Of a DNA stretch of 64,000 nucleotides, positions 1 through 13,800 are shown piece by piece. The notes under the pieces were generated by a model. The model saw only the letters and a program-made list of their open reading frames with translations. It was not told where the DNA came from and ran no database searches. The translations under genes and the position numbers were made by a program. Position 1 is the stretch's first letter. Every line of letters begins with the position of its first letter. Origin of the DNA: Brienomyrus brachyistius (Eukaryota > Chordata > Actinopteri > Osteoglossiformes > Mormyridae); NCBI RefSeq assembly GCF_023856365.1, contig NC_064537.1, positions 8,878,324 to 8,942,323 on the forward strand, in the 5' to 3' direction.

Positions 1-3000
1 GGACATGGGCAGACAGTCAAACTTGTACCTACAACATCTACAGAGTGTCCATCCCTGGCTTAATCCACTGTGCTGCTGATTATTCTCTTCTTGACAAACT
101 ATGCAAAAAAAATTACAGTTTGACTGCACAGATTTTAAGTTAACAAAAAATGTATCTGGAAATAAATAATTTTCCACAAAGTTGAAGGCAAAGGCCACTT
201 TTTTTCCTGGTAGATGTGAAGAACAGATCTATAAGCATGTCTTTTGTGCCTCTAGACTACAGTTGTGGGGAAAAAAGTAGGTCAGACTTACTTTGTATAA
301 TTTTAGAGGGTTTTCAAACCCCCGTTTATAATCTGTGTGTCCTTGAAGCCCAAGTGTTGGAAGGATTTCTGTGCCAGTTCGCTTCTACCCTTTCCATGGT
401 ACAAATGGCTGGCTTTCGTCACAGCCTGCTGTGCCTGTATTATTGCATTATTATTTTTTTCGGCCTAACAGATGCTTTCATCCAAAACAGCTGGCACTGT
501 TCACAACTCTCCCCTTTTCCAATCTCCATGTGCACTGAAGCACTTTCAGGAGAAGCACCTTGATCAAGGGTACGACTATGGCTCCTCTCCAGGCAATTTC
601 GATTTCAGTCCTCCTCATCGCCAGTCCGGCTTCTTAACTGCTACGCCACCTGCTGGCCTGATGGCGCCGGTAGGAATTATGCTGTTAAAGCTGCCAGTAT
701 CCATGGGGACCTCCTACAGTGCACCTGAAGATGACCTGTGTGTAGCTGTAATGACTCAGTGCCTGGAGCCGATTTCAGAAAGGATGAGCCTGTACTCAGG
801 GACCCACAGCAAGTCCATAATTTTGCTCCCTACCGTGGACTGTCTGGCAGGAAGCTGGGAGGGAGCAAAACCATGGACTGTCTGTGGGTGCCCTATCTGC
901 CATGCACTGTTGTCCAGTTTTCCTTCTGCCTTTGTAATCAATCTAATGTTTGTACCACAATTCGCTTATTCGTTTAAAGAGTCCTGCCCCTCATCATTAT
1001 TCGCGTGTGGATTGTTTATGAAAAACTTTCTTTTGCTGGAAACGTTCCTTCTCCAGCTGCCCGATGGAACGCAGACCTGGAATCACACATTATTATAATG
1101 TCTGAAATTTGCATATTTCTTTTCTTCTGCTCTCCTCGTTCTCGCTCTCTTCTTCTCTGCCTCTGCTCGGCAGATGTTAGTGTCTCCGTTCTTTCATCTT
1201 GGCTTCTCCTCCTCGCCTGCGGCTCATTTAAGCTGTTGTTATGATACCGGCCGCATGGGGACGGAATAACACAAGTTTAACTCGGGGTGCCTGACAGCGC
1301 AGCCACATGGGTAATGATTGAGCTCTTTGTACCGCTCTCCACAGCCACCGCGAGGTGTTGTTACTACAATTATGGACGTATAAGATCAAATAATGAATAT
1401 CACACGATAAACATTTGAACTGCAATTAACCGATTACTGTTTTATGCTTTGATTGTAGCAGCTTAGTGGCAAATGTAGGTATTAGTTTGTTTCATGCTGA
1501 AACCATCAACAAGTGCTGCAACATTTCTGCTATTGTGATTTTCTTTTCCTGTTTGCAGAGGTTGATGAGTAGCACTTTATCCGATTCTGTCTTCCTTGTA
1601 TTTGTGCTCAGATTTACAAAAATGGAAATCTTCTCCAGATGAGATGCAGCAAGAGCCGCGTGCCAAGCCAGCCGGCATGGAGAGAGCGGCAAAAGCCAGA
1701 AGGGCGAGCAGAGGCTGGAACGGGGGCTACGGAAATGGGGACCAGTGAACATGCAGACGGAAATCGGTGGGGGGTACGGACAGGCCATGGACAGAGGATC
1801 GGTGAAGGAACATGTGTTATATGATGTCATAACCGACAGGACACAACTCCGGGGGTGGGGGGGGTAATGCTAACAAATGACGCTCTGTGCTACTACGAGA
1901 CATAATCAGCGAGGAAAGATGAGCAACAGCCAATCGAGAATTTGCTCTGCATTCCTCCTGCTGCCACTCCCGTTCACCTGATATAATAACTAACCCTTTC
2001 CACCAGTTCATATTTCTCTTCAGAATGGCATGTTGCGTTTTCCTTGCACTTCCTCAGTCAATGCAGCACTATATTGTCCTAAATGTTGTTCTAATGGACG
2101 AGAAGTTATGCTGTATTTTCTCTGCTATTGGGAAACGTCATTAAAGCAAATAAATGAATGCCGGTAATTTTACTTAGAATTGAGGATTACCTACAACTAG
2201 TAAAATGTACACACGGTGTGTAAAATGACATTTTACACTAAAGACATGTGCCCAGATACATCTCTTTTTACAGCAGGGGGAGCCGTTCACTTTTAATTCT
2301 TAATAAAAGCTTGTTCCTTGACATTTGTTGCAAAAAGCCCCCCCTTCCCCATACACACGCATACTAATAGTGTGGAACGGCCCACCTCCCGGCCACCCTC
2401 TCCCCTGCTTTTCGGGCGAGGGAGGGAGAGGAAGGAGCGAGGCAGCGCGATTTCAGTCGGCGTCCTTTCGCGCTCGGCAGAGAGTAGCGCTGCTGCGACA
2501 GGCGACGGTGCCCGGCGCCCTGCGCACCTGCTAGCCTCGGTGACGCTGCAAACACTCTCCACACTCCAGCTGCCTCTATAGCGCCTCATTGCTGCTACAG
2601 CGAATGGCTGTTTATTATTTTTATTCCGGATACTATCTTCCTTGATAGATAAAAGAAGGCAGAAGAGAAACAAGGGAGAGGGGAAATCACTGATGACCCC
2701 CCTCCCACAAAAATAAGAAGGAAACACGGAAGCTTCTGGAGTATTCATTTTTTTCTTTAGATTTTTGTTCTTCTTTTTCCTCATCGTGGTGCTGGGAGGT
2801 GCTTCATCTTTCCATTTACTCGCGATCTCCCTCCTCTGCCTGCTCATCTATTTCTCTATCTACCTAGTCAACAATTTCTACTATGTATGAGTGACAAATG
2901 GGGAGGACGATATAGAAAGGGGGGAGAGTTTTTTTTTGGGGGGGGGGGTTGTCTTTCATTTTCCCTTTTCATCCTTTTTTCTGTATCTGTCCCGCTTAAT

Positions 3001-3308
3001 CCTTCTCTCCATCTCTTCATTCCCTCTCTATATTCACCCCCTCCCCATTTCATTGCCCTCTCCTCTTTCCCTTCCCTCAGTCCCTCAGAGCCTCTTCTCC
3101 AAAAGTCTGATTCATTTAAAGATTAACTTTTTTTGGCAGATAATTTTAAAGAGATCTTTTTCTAAAAAATACGCCTCCTCATCAATGATTTTATTTTTTC
3201 CTTTTCCTTTTCTTCTCCCTCCACCTTACGCATCCCTGTGTTGGGGGATTCTGTAATGTATTTATAGGTAGGTTTGACGATTGTTTAGTGTTTGTCTATC
3301 TGTCGGTC

Positions 3309-3421
3309 TGTGTGTGTGTGTTTGTGTGTGCGTTACGTATACACGAAACACGCATTAACACACACACGCACACACACACACACGCACACATAAACACACA
3401 CACACACACACACACACACAC
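3309..3421. repeat. TG-then-CA microsatellite (inverted dinucleotide tracts)
   Basis: A TG-rich run (about 3309-3332) is followed 25 bases later by a longer CA run with a few CG and TA interruptions (about 3357-3421). The two tracts are complementary and could fold back on each other. Confidence 0.85.
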
Positions 3422-6230
3422 GGCTTTACCGTAGCTCCCTCCACGCCACTTCTCAGCCCCGTACCTTGCTCCTCCTGTCAGTCTTCATTCACGTTTCTTT
3501 GTAACTTGCTGGATAAGTTGCACATCTTTCGATTTTTTGTCTACCTTTCCCACTCTACGAGAAATCCAATTACTCCATTTCTCAACCCACAAAAACGAAA
3601 AGCACAACTCCTCCACCTCTCTGTCCATCATGCCTTTAGGTTGCTTTGTTGTTTTATCTTGAGTCTTTTTAGTCTTTTGTTTCTACATTTGCTTACCGGA
3701 GGTTTGCGTTCGCAATTAATTTCCATGTTTTGATAATGTTATAGCCAACAGATAAAGACTTTTCCGCACTTTTTGGTTGATCACCTTTATTAAATAGTCC
3801 TGACGAGCGGTTGTGTACACCCCCTCACTACGGCAGCCCTACGGCAGGTCTTTATCTTTTTCCCGCTATTCTACTGGTCTGTCACCTGTGCGTTTTTCCT
3901 CTCTTGTTTCTCCTTTTTACTCTATCGCTGCCCCCTCTGTGTTTCGCATTGTTTGGCATAATAACTGTCATTAATTAAAACCATTTTCCGTTATTTAATT
4001 ATTTTAACCCGCCCGTTCGTTCTCTTGGCATTTCCCGAATTGCTGTCATTAATTCATTAATTCATTCATTTTAAGACAATTTATTTATTCATTTGTATTT
4101 GCGTTAAAGAGTCCTCGTCCCCAGGCACCTGTTTTGCGTTCGATTTTCTATTTAGAAATTTGTGTATGTCGAATTATCCAGAGAATAATATCCGGCAAGG
4201 ACTGGGTGGGAGGGTGGAGAGTGAAGGGCAGAAAATGAACAGCGAGGAGACCCGAAACTTGTATCAGCAGCTGTCAGTCCGTGCGCCGCCACGAGCCAAA
4301 GTGAGCGGCAGGTAGGCAGATAGATGCCTCCAGTTCACCGCTTTCTCTCGCTTTCGTTCGCCCATCCTTCACAGCCGAGCCATTAAACGCTCTCATAAAC
4401 CGCGACTGAGAGGGGACTGACAGTTCTCATTTTTGGATCAACTTTGCCGTAATAAATTTGTTTCGGATTTAGTTTTCCAAGGATTTGCTCTTGAGTTGGA
4501 TCCAACTTAAAACACATAATTTAACATAGTGATTACAAAGCATAATGTAATTCAGGATTTTTTTGTGGTATTTTTTCCCTTGTGGACTAAACAAATTTTA
4601 ATACTTTTTTCATATATTGATTTTGAACGAAATTCTGTCATCCGGGATTAAGGAGCACATGTTTTTTTCTTTAATATTAACAGGCTATTCTTACCGATGT
4701 TATGCTTACTTTCTAATTACAAATATTAAAGCCGAATTACTAATCTGTGAAAGGAGAGGGTGTTTAGGTGAGTATGGCACTGTTCTGACACCTGCTCATT
4801 TTCTCTTCATCCAGTTAATTCTGCCAGTTTTTAAAACGAGTACATTTTTTATTACAGTGGAGTATTCCGTATGACATTTGAGAGCATCCAAATTCTGGCA
4901 TTTAGTGCACGTATTGGTAATGCCAAAATACCTGTGTGTGTATATACGTGTGTGTGCATTGCTGGAGGTGTCGGTGTCTGTCAGTGGGCTGCTGTGAGGT
5001 TGAAGTGGAAGATTTTTTATTTATTTATCTTTTATTCCATTGTAATGTCGGCCGCATATTTGTCTCAGTCGATCTCCACCTTTCACGAACACCTCGTTTC
5101 TCTTGATCTCGAGCCCCATCCTGTATGTGCTTCCCGTGTGATGTCATCCGTGGACTGGAACGTCTGCCGTCACTCATCCATTTTCCCGTCTTACATACAG
5201 CGCTGTCGTGTAAAAAATGCAAGCGAAGCCTCAGTCTCCCCCCCCCTTCTTTCCTCCCTTATGCGCTTGTGTTTCCGTGCGCACGCTTGGCCCCGTGGCA
5301 CGTCCACCACCGAGCGCATTACCGCGTCGGTATCCGTGACGCCCTCACGGCGGCGTTCCTGTTATCAGTCTGTCTGGCCATGCGTGAGGATCTCCTGACT
5401 CCTGGCCCAGGTTCCCGCTGCGATAAGCGCTAGGGTGCTAACTGGGGCAGCCCGTCCTGCGCACTGGACCGTGTGCGCCACAACTGGTGCACCAGTTTGT
5501 CTAGGCTGGGTTCTGGATCTCGTGACCTTGACCAGTACCCTGGAACGCCGTGTGTCATACATGAGCCTCAGAGGCGTTTTCTAACTGCAAACACATAAAA
5601 CTGAGCTTTTTCTGCGTATGCTAATGCTACAGGAGTCACTTTGGCGTTTCTCGCGAAATTTCTTTTCATTGCTGAATCCTCCCCAATCTGCACTTTTATT
5701 CCTCAAAAAAATAGCAGAAATGGATTCAGGAGGAAGAATTGGAAACATATTCTTGCGCAGGTGATATCAACATTTACACAAAACTGATAGGATTTGAAAA
5801 TGTTTTCTTTAAGCACACACATTCTGCTCATCCGTCTATATTTTTTGTCCATAGTGTTCCGACAGATACGGCTCCTGTATTCTCAGGCGTAGTGTGGGGC
5901 CAAATTTTCCCTACAGCAGCTTCAATGTAAACTTCTAAAGGTCAGTAAGAAGCCTCCATAGTGTAAAACCAACCAGGCTTTAACAACGGCCACAGTTTAC
6001 TGACTGATAAAAAAAAAGTGAACAAGAATTTTATACTATGTCAATATCCATTTATTTCTTCCTGGCTTTGTCTTTGTGATGCCTGGCTCAAAATGAAACG
6101 AGTGTATTATGTTACAGAATCGTAGAAACGTCATTATATAAACAGCTATCTCTGTACAATTTGTAACCCTTTAGTAGCTTCTCATAGTTTGCCCATGTTT
6201 GATTATTATCTGTGTGTCTTATTTTTGACC

Positions 6231-6971
6231 ATTCTGTGTGTGTTTCTATCTGTATACTGTATATGGGTGTGCGTGTGTGTGTGTGTGTGTGTGTTTCTAT
6301 CTATATACTGTATATGGGTGTGTGTGTATCTACATACTGTATATGGGTGTGTGTGTTTTTATCTATATACTGTATATGTGTGTGTGTGTGTTTCTATCTA
6401 TATACTGTATATGGCTGTGTGTGTGTGTTTCTATCTATATACTGTATATGGGTGTGTGTGTGTGTTTCTATTTATATACTATATATAGGTGTGTGTGTTT
6501 CTATCTATATACTGTATATGGGTGTGTGTGTGTTTCTATCTATATACTGTATATGGGTGTGTGTGTTTCTATCTGTATACTGTATATGGGTGTGGGTGTG
6601 TGTTTCTATCTATATACTGTATATGGCTGTGTGTGTTTTTATCTATATACTGTATATGGGTGTGTGTGTGTGTTTCTATCTATATACTGTATATGGCTGT
6701 GTGTGTTTCTATCTATATACTGTATGTAGGTGTGTGTGTGTGTTTCTATCTATATATTGTATATGGGTGTGTGTGTGTGTTTCTATCTATATACTGTATA
6801 TGGGTGCGTGTGTTTCTATCTATACACTGTATATGGGTGTGTGTGTGTGTTTCTATCTATATACTGTATATGGGTGTGTGTGTTTCTATCTATATACTGT
6901 ATATGGGTGTGTGTGTGTGTGTTTCTATCTATATACTGTATATGGGTGTGTGTGTGTTTCTATCTATATAC

Positions 6972-7002
<31 letters not shown>

Positions 7003-7003
7003 T
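6231..7003 (+). repeat. Minisatellite, about 36-bp unit, about 21 copies
   Basis: The unit is a variable (GT)n block, then TTTCTATCTATATACTG, then TATATGGG. I count about 21 occurrences of the TATACTGTATATG core, with scattered substitutions (for example ATATATTG, TATGTAGG). Unit length varies through the GT block. All three forward frames stay open because the unit has few stop codons, producing long Cys/Val/Tyr-rich spurious reading frames. These are not genes. Confidence 0.92.
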
Positions 7004-8902
7004 TATGTTTGTGTTTGCACTGTATTGTAAGAGTAAATGATATCACTGAATTCCAGTTCAAACACTTATTTGGGGTTAATTACTACAGCATACAAAATAA
7101 TTAGTATTATGAATCTATTGACCTTGAATACATGTTTACTTATTAGTATACATCTTTAAATATCAACAATTAAATCTGACACAATAATGATTTCACTTGA
7201 GTCATTGTCGATCCTAGCAGGCAGAATATATGCATGCACCATCTATACTGTATGATGCACTTTCTAGATCATTTATGTTGTTGTTGGAGAAGTTGGTGAA
7301 ATATGATTATATAAGTATGAGAATTTTCTGTACTTATGCATGAATGCAGATACATTTGCACGTATCAGTCTAGTGTGATGCATAATTCATCAGTTTGCCT
7401 TGTGTCTCACAGACCTTCAAACTCTCCCCTGCTTCTCGGGTTGGAGAAGCTTGTATGTGGGGTTACGTTCGCATGTGAATGTCAATGAATGCAAGCAGGA
7501 ATTATTTAGAGTGTTATATTATCTATGTGGACAGTAGGGAATGTCATATTTAAGCTGGACATTGTGGTTAGTTCTACTGAAGAGTGTTATGGACAGAAAG
7601 TGATAGACTGTGTACACAGAGCCCCATCGTGAAAGGTGGTGATGGCGGACATTCAAATTATGAAACACGCAAGCATCAGGTTTGCTCGTGGGCCATGCAG
7701 CTGTAGATCCAGGCCTCGGACGTTTCTCTTTGGCTCTTCTCTCTGCACGTCGTGATATGTGACTGGGCTCCCCCGATTCGTGCCTTTGAATCTCACCCCC
7801 TCCCTCACCCCCCCCCCCATTCTTCCCTCTCCCACAGTCCTACAAACGCCAGCAGGCGAAATCAGGCTGCCAGACAGGAGGAGATGACTAAATAGGAAGG
7901 AGGAGAAGAGAGCGGACCGGCGTCTCCGTCTCGCTGGCGGTGTCACACGCTACTCGGAAAGACGGAATGGAATAAAGGGGGTGCGCCCAAAAAAGCATGC
8001 CAAGCAATGAAAGGATTATGACCTGGACGAAAGGCAGATGAAGGGAGCTACTCATCTCTCCTTTCTCCATTGATCATCCTCCCCTTTTCTATGTTTTTTG
8101 TGTATAGATACTTGTATCTTTCTTTTTTTTGGTCATATATTTTTGTCATAAGGAAAGAGAGGACAAAGCCCGCAGAAAGGACAACGGAATTCTCACAGTT
8201 GAAATATATCATTACTACCCAACGTGTTAGCGGTATTAGATTATTAATAACTTTGATATTACATGTATTCTTCACAAACAGATTTCATGTCAAGCTTTCT
8301 CTTCACTCACCGCTCTTCCTCGCTTGAAACGTGACGAAGCCCATCAGCCCTGTAACTTTGCTTCTGTGAGATAAAAAGATTTAAACTTTCGTGGACTACA
8401 CAATTATTTCTGTCCTTTTGATCACCGAAGTTTTCAAATGTTTGCCTTCATCAAAGATAAAGTTTTAACGTCATTGAATTACTTTGACGTTTTTTGAAAA
8501 TATGTGCTCTAATTTAGCTGTCCGTACATTTATTACTGACAGCACTCGTTTTCACATTCTATTTACCTGAATCTTTAACGCAACTATTTTTAAGGGACGT
8601 CCGTGGTTTTTGTTACTTTTATTGTAAACTATTCTGAAATATCATCTAAACATTAATCTAGACCCACATTTCAGCTGCTTATAGAAACTTCCAGTTAATT
8701 TTTTTTACCAGATCTAAGTGTTTAAAGTGACCTTTTAAAGCCATTTGAGTGCAGACAGAAATCCCACATTTTCATTCGTCTGTTCCGCACATCAACATCC
8801 TCCTCACGCTCTCCACTGCGTGCCCCCCCCCCCCCCAGTCCTTCATCCTCTTCTTCCTCCATCACTATTTGTTTGACTTCACCAGTTCATCCAATACCTT
8901 AG

Positions 8903-8989
8903 GCTATGAGAGGTAGAGGGAAGGACCAGGTCATTCCAACATGCCAATTCTGAGAAGCAGGGAGGAGATTTGCGCTGGACATGAACAAG
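8903..8989 (+). other. Candidate untranslated exon (possible grin2b-like 5' UTR)
   Basis: A pyrimidine-rich stretch (C-run plus TCCTCTTCTTCCTCC) leads to an acceptor-like ATACCTTAG. An 87-base purine-rich block follows and ends with a textbook donor, ACAAG/GTAAGA. The block contains two ATGs but no long frame. It lies on the same strand as, and 11 kb upstream of, the grin2b-like first coding exon, which itself begins behind an acceptor and so needs upstream untranslated exons. The splice sites are seen; the link to the gene is inference. Confidence 0.3.
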
Positions 8990-10694
8990 GTAAGATACTC
9001 CCCCCCCCCCACTGCCCCCTCCCCCGACTCCTGCTTTTCCTTAATGCTTTTGTTCACCTTGTCTGATTGTGTTAGTTAGTGCTTGTAAGATTCTCTCGTC
9101 TCTCTATCACCCATCCTACACATTGTCACTTACAGTCCAGAAAAAAAAATGCCTTAATTACTTTCACTTTATATAGCCGTAGTAGCATTTAATGTAGCGT
9201 TTATTCACTGGTCAATTTGCTGTTATTTTCTGCTTCTGCTGGCGAGCTCCACACATCCATCCATCGTCCAGCTGCTTGTCCAGGACATGACTGGGGAAAC
9301 ATGTATCTATCCCAATCAGAATAAAGGGACAAGTGACTGCACTGCAGGCCATAAGTATGCTGTGAGAAAAAGGACAATGAATGAAAATGGAGAGAGAACC
9401 AATAGAGATGTGACTTTATTTATGGTATTCAGAGAGTGGGCTGCAGTTACTGAGAATGTTGCATGTATGTATCAGCGTATGTGATTCTTGAGCATCTTTG
9501 GCAATTGGTTCTTTCTTGGTGACACTACATACAGAGCTTGTTTCCTATTGGACCCGTGCTATAGCAGCAACGCCATTCGCTGTCACGTTTAAAGGTGCGG
9601 TACGGAGATACGAGCTCTTTGGCTAACTTTGACCTATTTTGCGTCCAGCCGGGAAGCTTGTGGCGAGCGACGTAGCTGCACCTGATGTCATTGTCGGGCT
9701 GATAGTCCTTCCCGCTCACTGCTGGGTATTTGAGTCGTTTCCATGACGTAAAAGAAATCGACGCGGAGTTAAGGGTGCCGCTGATTACTTTACAAAGCGT
9801 CTTTCTTGCTGCTTGCTTTTGGTTTGTTTTTAATCAGGAGTTGCGGGTGCGCAAGCGTGAGAGTTAATTTAAAGGTGTAGCACAAGCGGCAGCACGAGGG
9901 ATGATTATCAGGACTCATCTGTCAAATGATGACGCTAATGAATTCCGTCACGAAGCCCAGAAGCTGCCAGCTTCTGCTCTGTGAGCCATCCGCACCTCAG
10001 GGCACCTGCTTGCACTTAAACGATACTATCTGGACCTGCTCTACACTCTAAATGCAAATGTTTTGTTTCCTTTTTGTCACCTGCGTTCTCTCTTTCATTT
10101 ATACTCTTTTCATCCCTCTATTCTGAACTGCCTGCCTACCTCCTGGCTCTACCCTTCCTTAGATCTATTCACCTCTTCCTGTTCTCTGTCCAGTGCTCTC
10201 TTTTCTTCGTTTCCTTTTTCCTTTCATTGCCATTCCATTCTTTCACTACTTGGCACCTTGACTTGTTCCCTTCTTCTTTCTTCTCTCTCTTGCAGTCCTT
10301 CTCCTGCCCCCAGTCTCTCTCTCTCTCTCTTCAGTCACCAGCTGTACTATTTATACCTGTAGACACTTCTGGGCTGACCAGTAGCCTCCCTTGAATAAAA
10401 ATTCTCCCTTTCTTTTGCGTCTCGCACTCTCTCTCATCCCTTTCTCACTCTTTCTGCCTCACCGTCCTGCACTCTTTCCTCCTCGCTTGCCACCCTCGCG
10501 CTCTCGACTTTGAATACACACTTCCCATCTTCAACTCCGAGCACCATCAGTCGGGTGTGACAGTCTCTGGTAAAAATGAAGTAAGTGCACGGTGATGAAG
10601 AAGGATTGACTTCTGTAGGTCTAATGCACTTCTAATGCACCAGTCCGTTACACCTGGCTAATAACCATAATAAGTGTTTCTGCATGTCTCTTTT

Positions 10695-10860
10695 TCAGAG
10701 GTAGAAAGTTCAGGTCCAGAAAGTAAAAATCCAGACCAAAATTTTGTTTCAACCAACCAGAGAGTCCTCTGTGAATGTCACTCTTCATGCTCAGCTGGTT
10801 GGTTGAAACAAAATCTTGGTCTGGATTTTTACTTTCTGGACCTGAACTTTCTACCTCTGA
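10695..10860. mobile_element. Fold-back (MITE-like) element with 66-nt arms
   Basis: The left arm 10695-10760 begins TCAGAGGTAGAAAGTTCAGG. It is the reverse complement of the right arm 10795-10860 with a single mismatch (A versus G in the CCAAAATTTTG/CCAAGATTTTG stretch). The arms enclose a 34-base spacer. Near-identity of the arms suggests a young or recently gene-converted non-autonomous DNA element rather than chance. The superfamily is not assigned, and no clear target duplication is visible. Confidence 0.75.
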
Positions 10861-13800
10861 TCTTTTTCATGATATATTCCTACCCATGAGCTTGGCCATA
10901 GATTCTACAGTAGAATCTATTCATATAGAGTTACAACCCTAATAAATATATTTAAATACATGAATAACATACTTGCAGGACAATTTTCTTTTAATTTTCT
11001 GCACTCATTCACTTCATTACTGTTATATGACCAAAGGGTCACGCAGTGGAATTTCAGAAAGGCATCTCTGAAAGATTTGCTGTCATAGTCATGGCAATAA
11101 AACATGTTTTGTATTATCAAATGTTTGGCACATAATACAGGAAGAGGAGTGGTGACAGATTTAGAGACTAGAACAGGGAATGAAGGGAAAGAACTGTTTT
11201 CGAGAGAGGACAAGTGAAGAAGGCTTGATATTAGAAAAGGATGAAGAGAATTTAATCTGTAAGCCTAGATCCTGGGAACTGGCAGGGCACAGGAAGAAGG
11301 GTGGTTAATGTTGAAAAGCATGCTTTGGAGTGTGTAGTCGGGCAGAAGGAGTGCGTTTTTCCGTATGCACGACAAAAATGTGTCAGGTGACGGAAATGTC
11401 CTGGGTGTAGACTGCTCTACACACTGAGTGAGTGTATTTATGTTGGTGTAACGATCCAGTGTTGTTTCTCCATTGGTTAGATGATAGAGCAATGACATCA
11501 CCGGGATAACATTACGTTGACTTCATTTATATCCAGATTCAGCCTCCCTGACCTGATCTTACCCTGGATCTCTCTGAGTTAAATTAGTCACCTGACTACA
11601 TAATGTTCCATGATTTCCGCCTTTTTTAGAAACTAATGTGGACCAGATAATGCTTAGTAGGTGACACCTTGGCAGTGACTTTCTGCAGTTTCTGCAGTTC
11701 CTTTTAAAATTTCCTTTTTCTTGTCTTTTGGGTCCTTTTCAGATACTGGCTAATCCGGCGTCACTCTGGTTTTCTCCCCCGCGCATCGCCCCCTGCCACG
11801 CTTCGCGCTCCTCACTTCCTAGACTCGATTCTGACTCGCTTCAGTCCCGCGCCCTGTTATTTCATTGCTTTCGAATAACTCTGCTTCTGCCTCGGTGTCG
11901 CGCTCGGCGATTTTGTTTCCCTCCATTTCTGTCCTACCACATAAAAAAAACTGAAGCCGCCGCCTGTGTTTCCCTCTTCTGAGATGCTCTCGGCGTTAAT
12001 ATGTAGAGTTTAGGAGGAGTGACAGCTTGCTTGCCCTCTGCGTCTCCCTAATAATCTCCGCTCCCCCACTCATTTCTCAAGACTCTCTCCTCTCAAGCAC
12101 TTATTGCTCCGGAGCCTGATTCACTCCCGTACGTTTAAAAACGAACGGATTGTGTTTTTACACCTTAATGTAGCTACGTTTAAGTATGAACCCAGGCGGA
12201 AAACCGGTTTTTCATGCATTCGTATAACTTTCCAGCTTGGATAAAGATGACTTCATTCATTTATTTATTTTTAAATCCCGAACACATAACGCTAGTAACG
12301 TTTCAGTATCAATCTTACAGTTGGCGTTAACTGAGAACAGATTGGTAATTAATTAACCATGACCGGAGAGGATGAGGGAGGGGAAGAAAAAGGCAGGAGG
12401 GGTATATTATGGATGACGGTGGTGGGGAGCGGCTGCATGCAAGGGGCAATCCGTAGCAAAGTCACCTGTGGGGAAATCCCCGCTGCTCAAAAATGAGCCA
12501 CATTTAAAGGCAAGACAGTTAGGGGGTCGTTCCCGTTGACTGTCCGAGACGTTACTGTTTGTGCTTGTGTGTTTGTTTACCCTGTGCAGTATGTGTATGC
12601 AGAGCGCACTGCGTTTAGTATAATAGTGTTTAATTATGCACATACCATATGTTAGCATGTGTCCATTATCGGCAATGATATTGCAATATCTGCTCACGCA
12701 AGTACAGTATAATGGTAGAAGTTAGGCTGTTCGTACAATGTGTTGGTGTGAATTCCTTGCAACACATTTAAAACAACGAACCAGCGGGTGTGCTGTTCGT
12801 GTTAAATGTGTTAAGTTAGCATAGCGCACGGACACCTGAGCTGATACAGTATCACATGAAAGGGTACAACATGTAAGGCAATATTAGCCGAATCAGAATT
12901 ACATGGAAAGGTTTTGCCAGCTGAATTTTCATGGTATGTCGAGTATCGCAGGCGAGGGCCTTGCGTGGAGACTAGGAATACAGTATGATGTAAGGCAAGT
13001 GGTGGAAAACTGTGACAGGTGCAATGCCTATCTACCTCTTTAGGGGGCAACAGTACGAGGCAGCCATTGGTGTCGATGTGAAAGAACTGATCGCCTGACC
13101 CAAATAACAGACATCATATAAACTAGAGGGCTATCATGCCAAGAGGCAGATGCTCAACCCAGTCCCCTTCTGTCAACAATCAGACACACCAACAGGATGC
13201 GAGTTATACCAGCAGCTTTCGAAAAGGAGCAAGCTAAGAGGTTTAAATCATGATGATCAATGAAGGTATTATGGGAAAAGGGCCTTGCTTGCTCTGAAGG
13301 GTCTGTAAGTGTCCATAGGTGCCATAATTTACCATTTGGCTCACTACAGATTTGTATTCAGCCACCTTGCTGTGTACTGCAAGCGGTGGACACCTGGGGG
13401 AGAGATGATGGTCCGCTTTCGAGGGCCAGGTGAGCGGCAGCTGTGACACATGCGTTTGTGAGAGCCGGCGTCTGTCAGTTAGCACATGGCTTGCCTGTCT
13501 GGGGAAATGAACTATGGGCAGTCGGATCACAAGGGCGACAGAAGTGCAGACGTTTGCACAGGTCTTGAAGTGCCAGACTGTACACTCTGCGTGTTTGTAT
13601 ATACAGAGTAATGCATAAATTTGTGTGTGTGCGGTTCTCTGCCTGTGAGGGGCGCTGCATCTGGTCCTCACCCCCCCCCCCCCCTTCCCGCCTGTGTGTG
13701 TCTCTGAGAGCTTTGCTGGTCTCTGCATGATGGGCCAATGCCAAGCCCACAAGTATCAATCAGAGGGAGTGATGGAGAGAGTGTGAGGAGGAGAGAACAC

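Larger units (their letters stand above)
1..8902. other. Gene-poor flank upstream of grin2b-like gene
   Basis: I see no convincing protein-coding exon here. Open frames are short, lack family resemblance and are not framed by good splice sites. The stretch holds AT-rich unique sequence, a CT-rich segment near 2990-3080, a TG/CA microsatellite (3309-3421), the minisatellite at 6231-7003 and C-runs near 7808 and 8823. A purine-rich block ending in a donor-like GGCAG/GTAGGC at about 4312 could be an untranslated exon, but nothing else supports it. Confidence 0.5.

Noticed and set aside
6212..7104. Long overlapping reading frames rich in Cys, Val, Tyr and Ile
   Set aside because: They are translations of a GT/TATA minisatellite in three frames; no start context, splice sites or family resemblance.
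10571..10585. Donor-like AATGAA/GTAAGTGC suggesting another untranslated exon
   Set aside because: No acceptor with a pyrimidine tract at a reasonable distance upstream could be defended.
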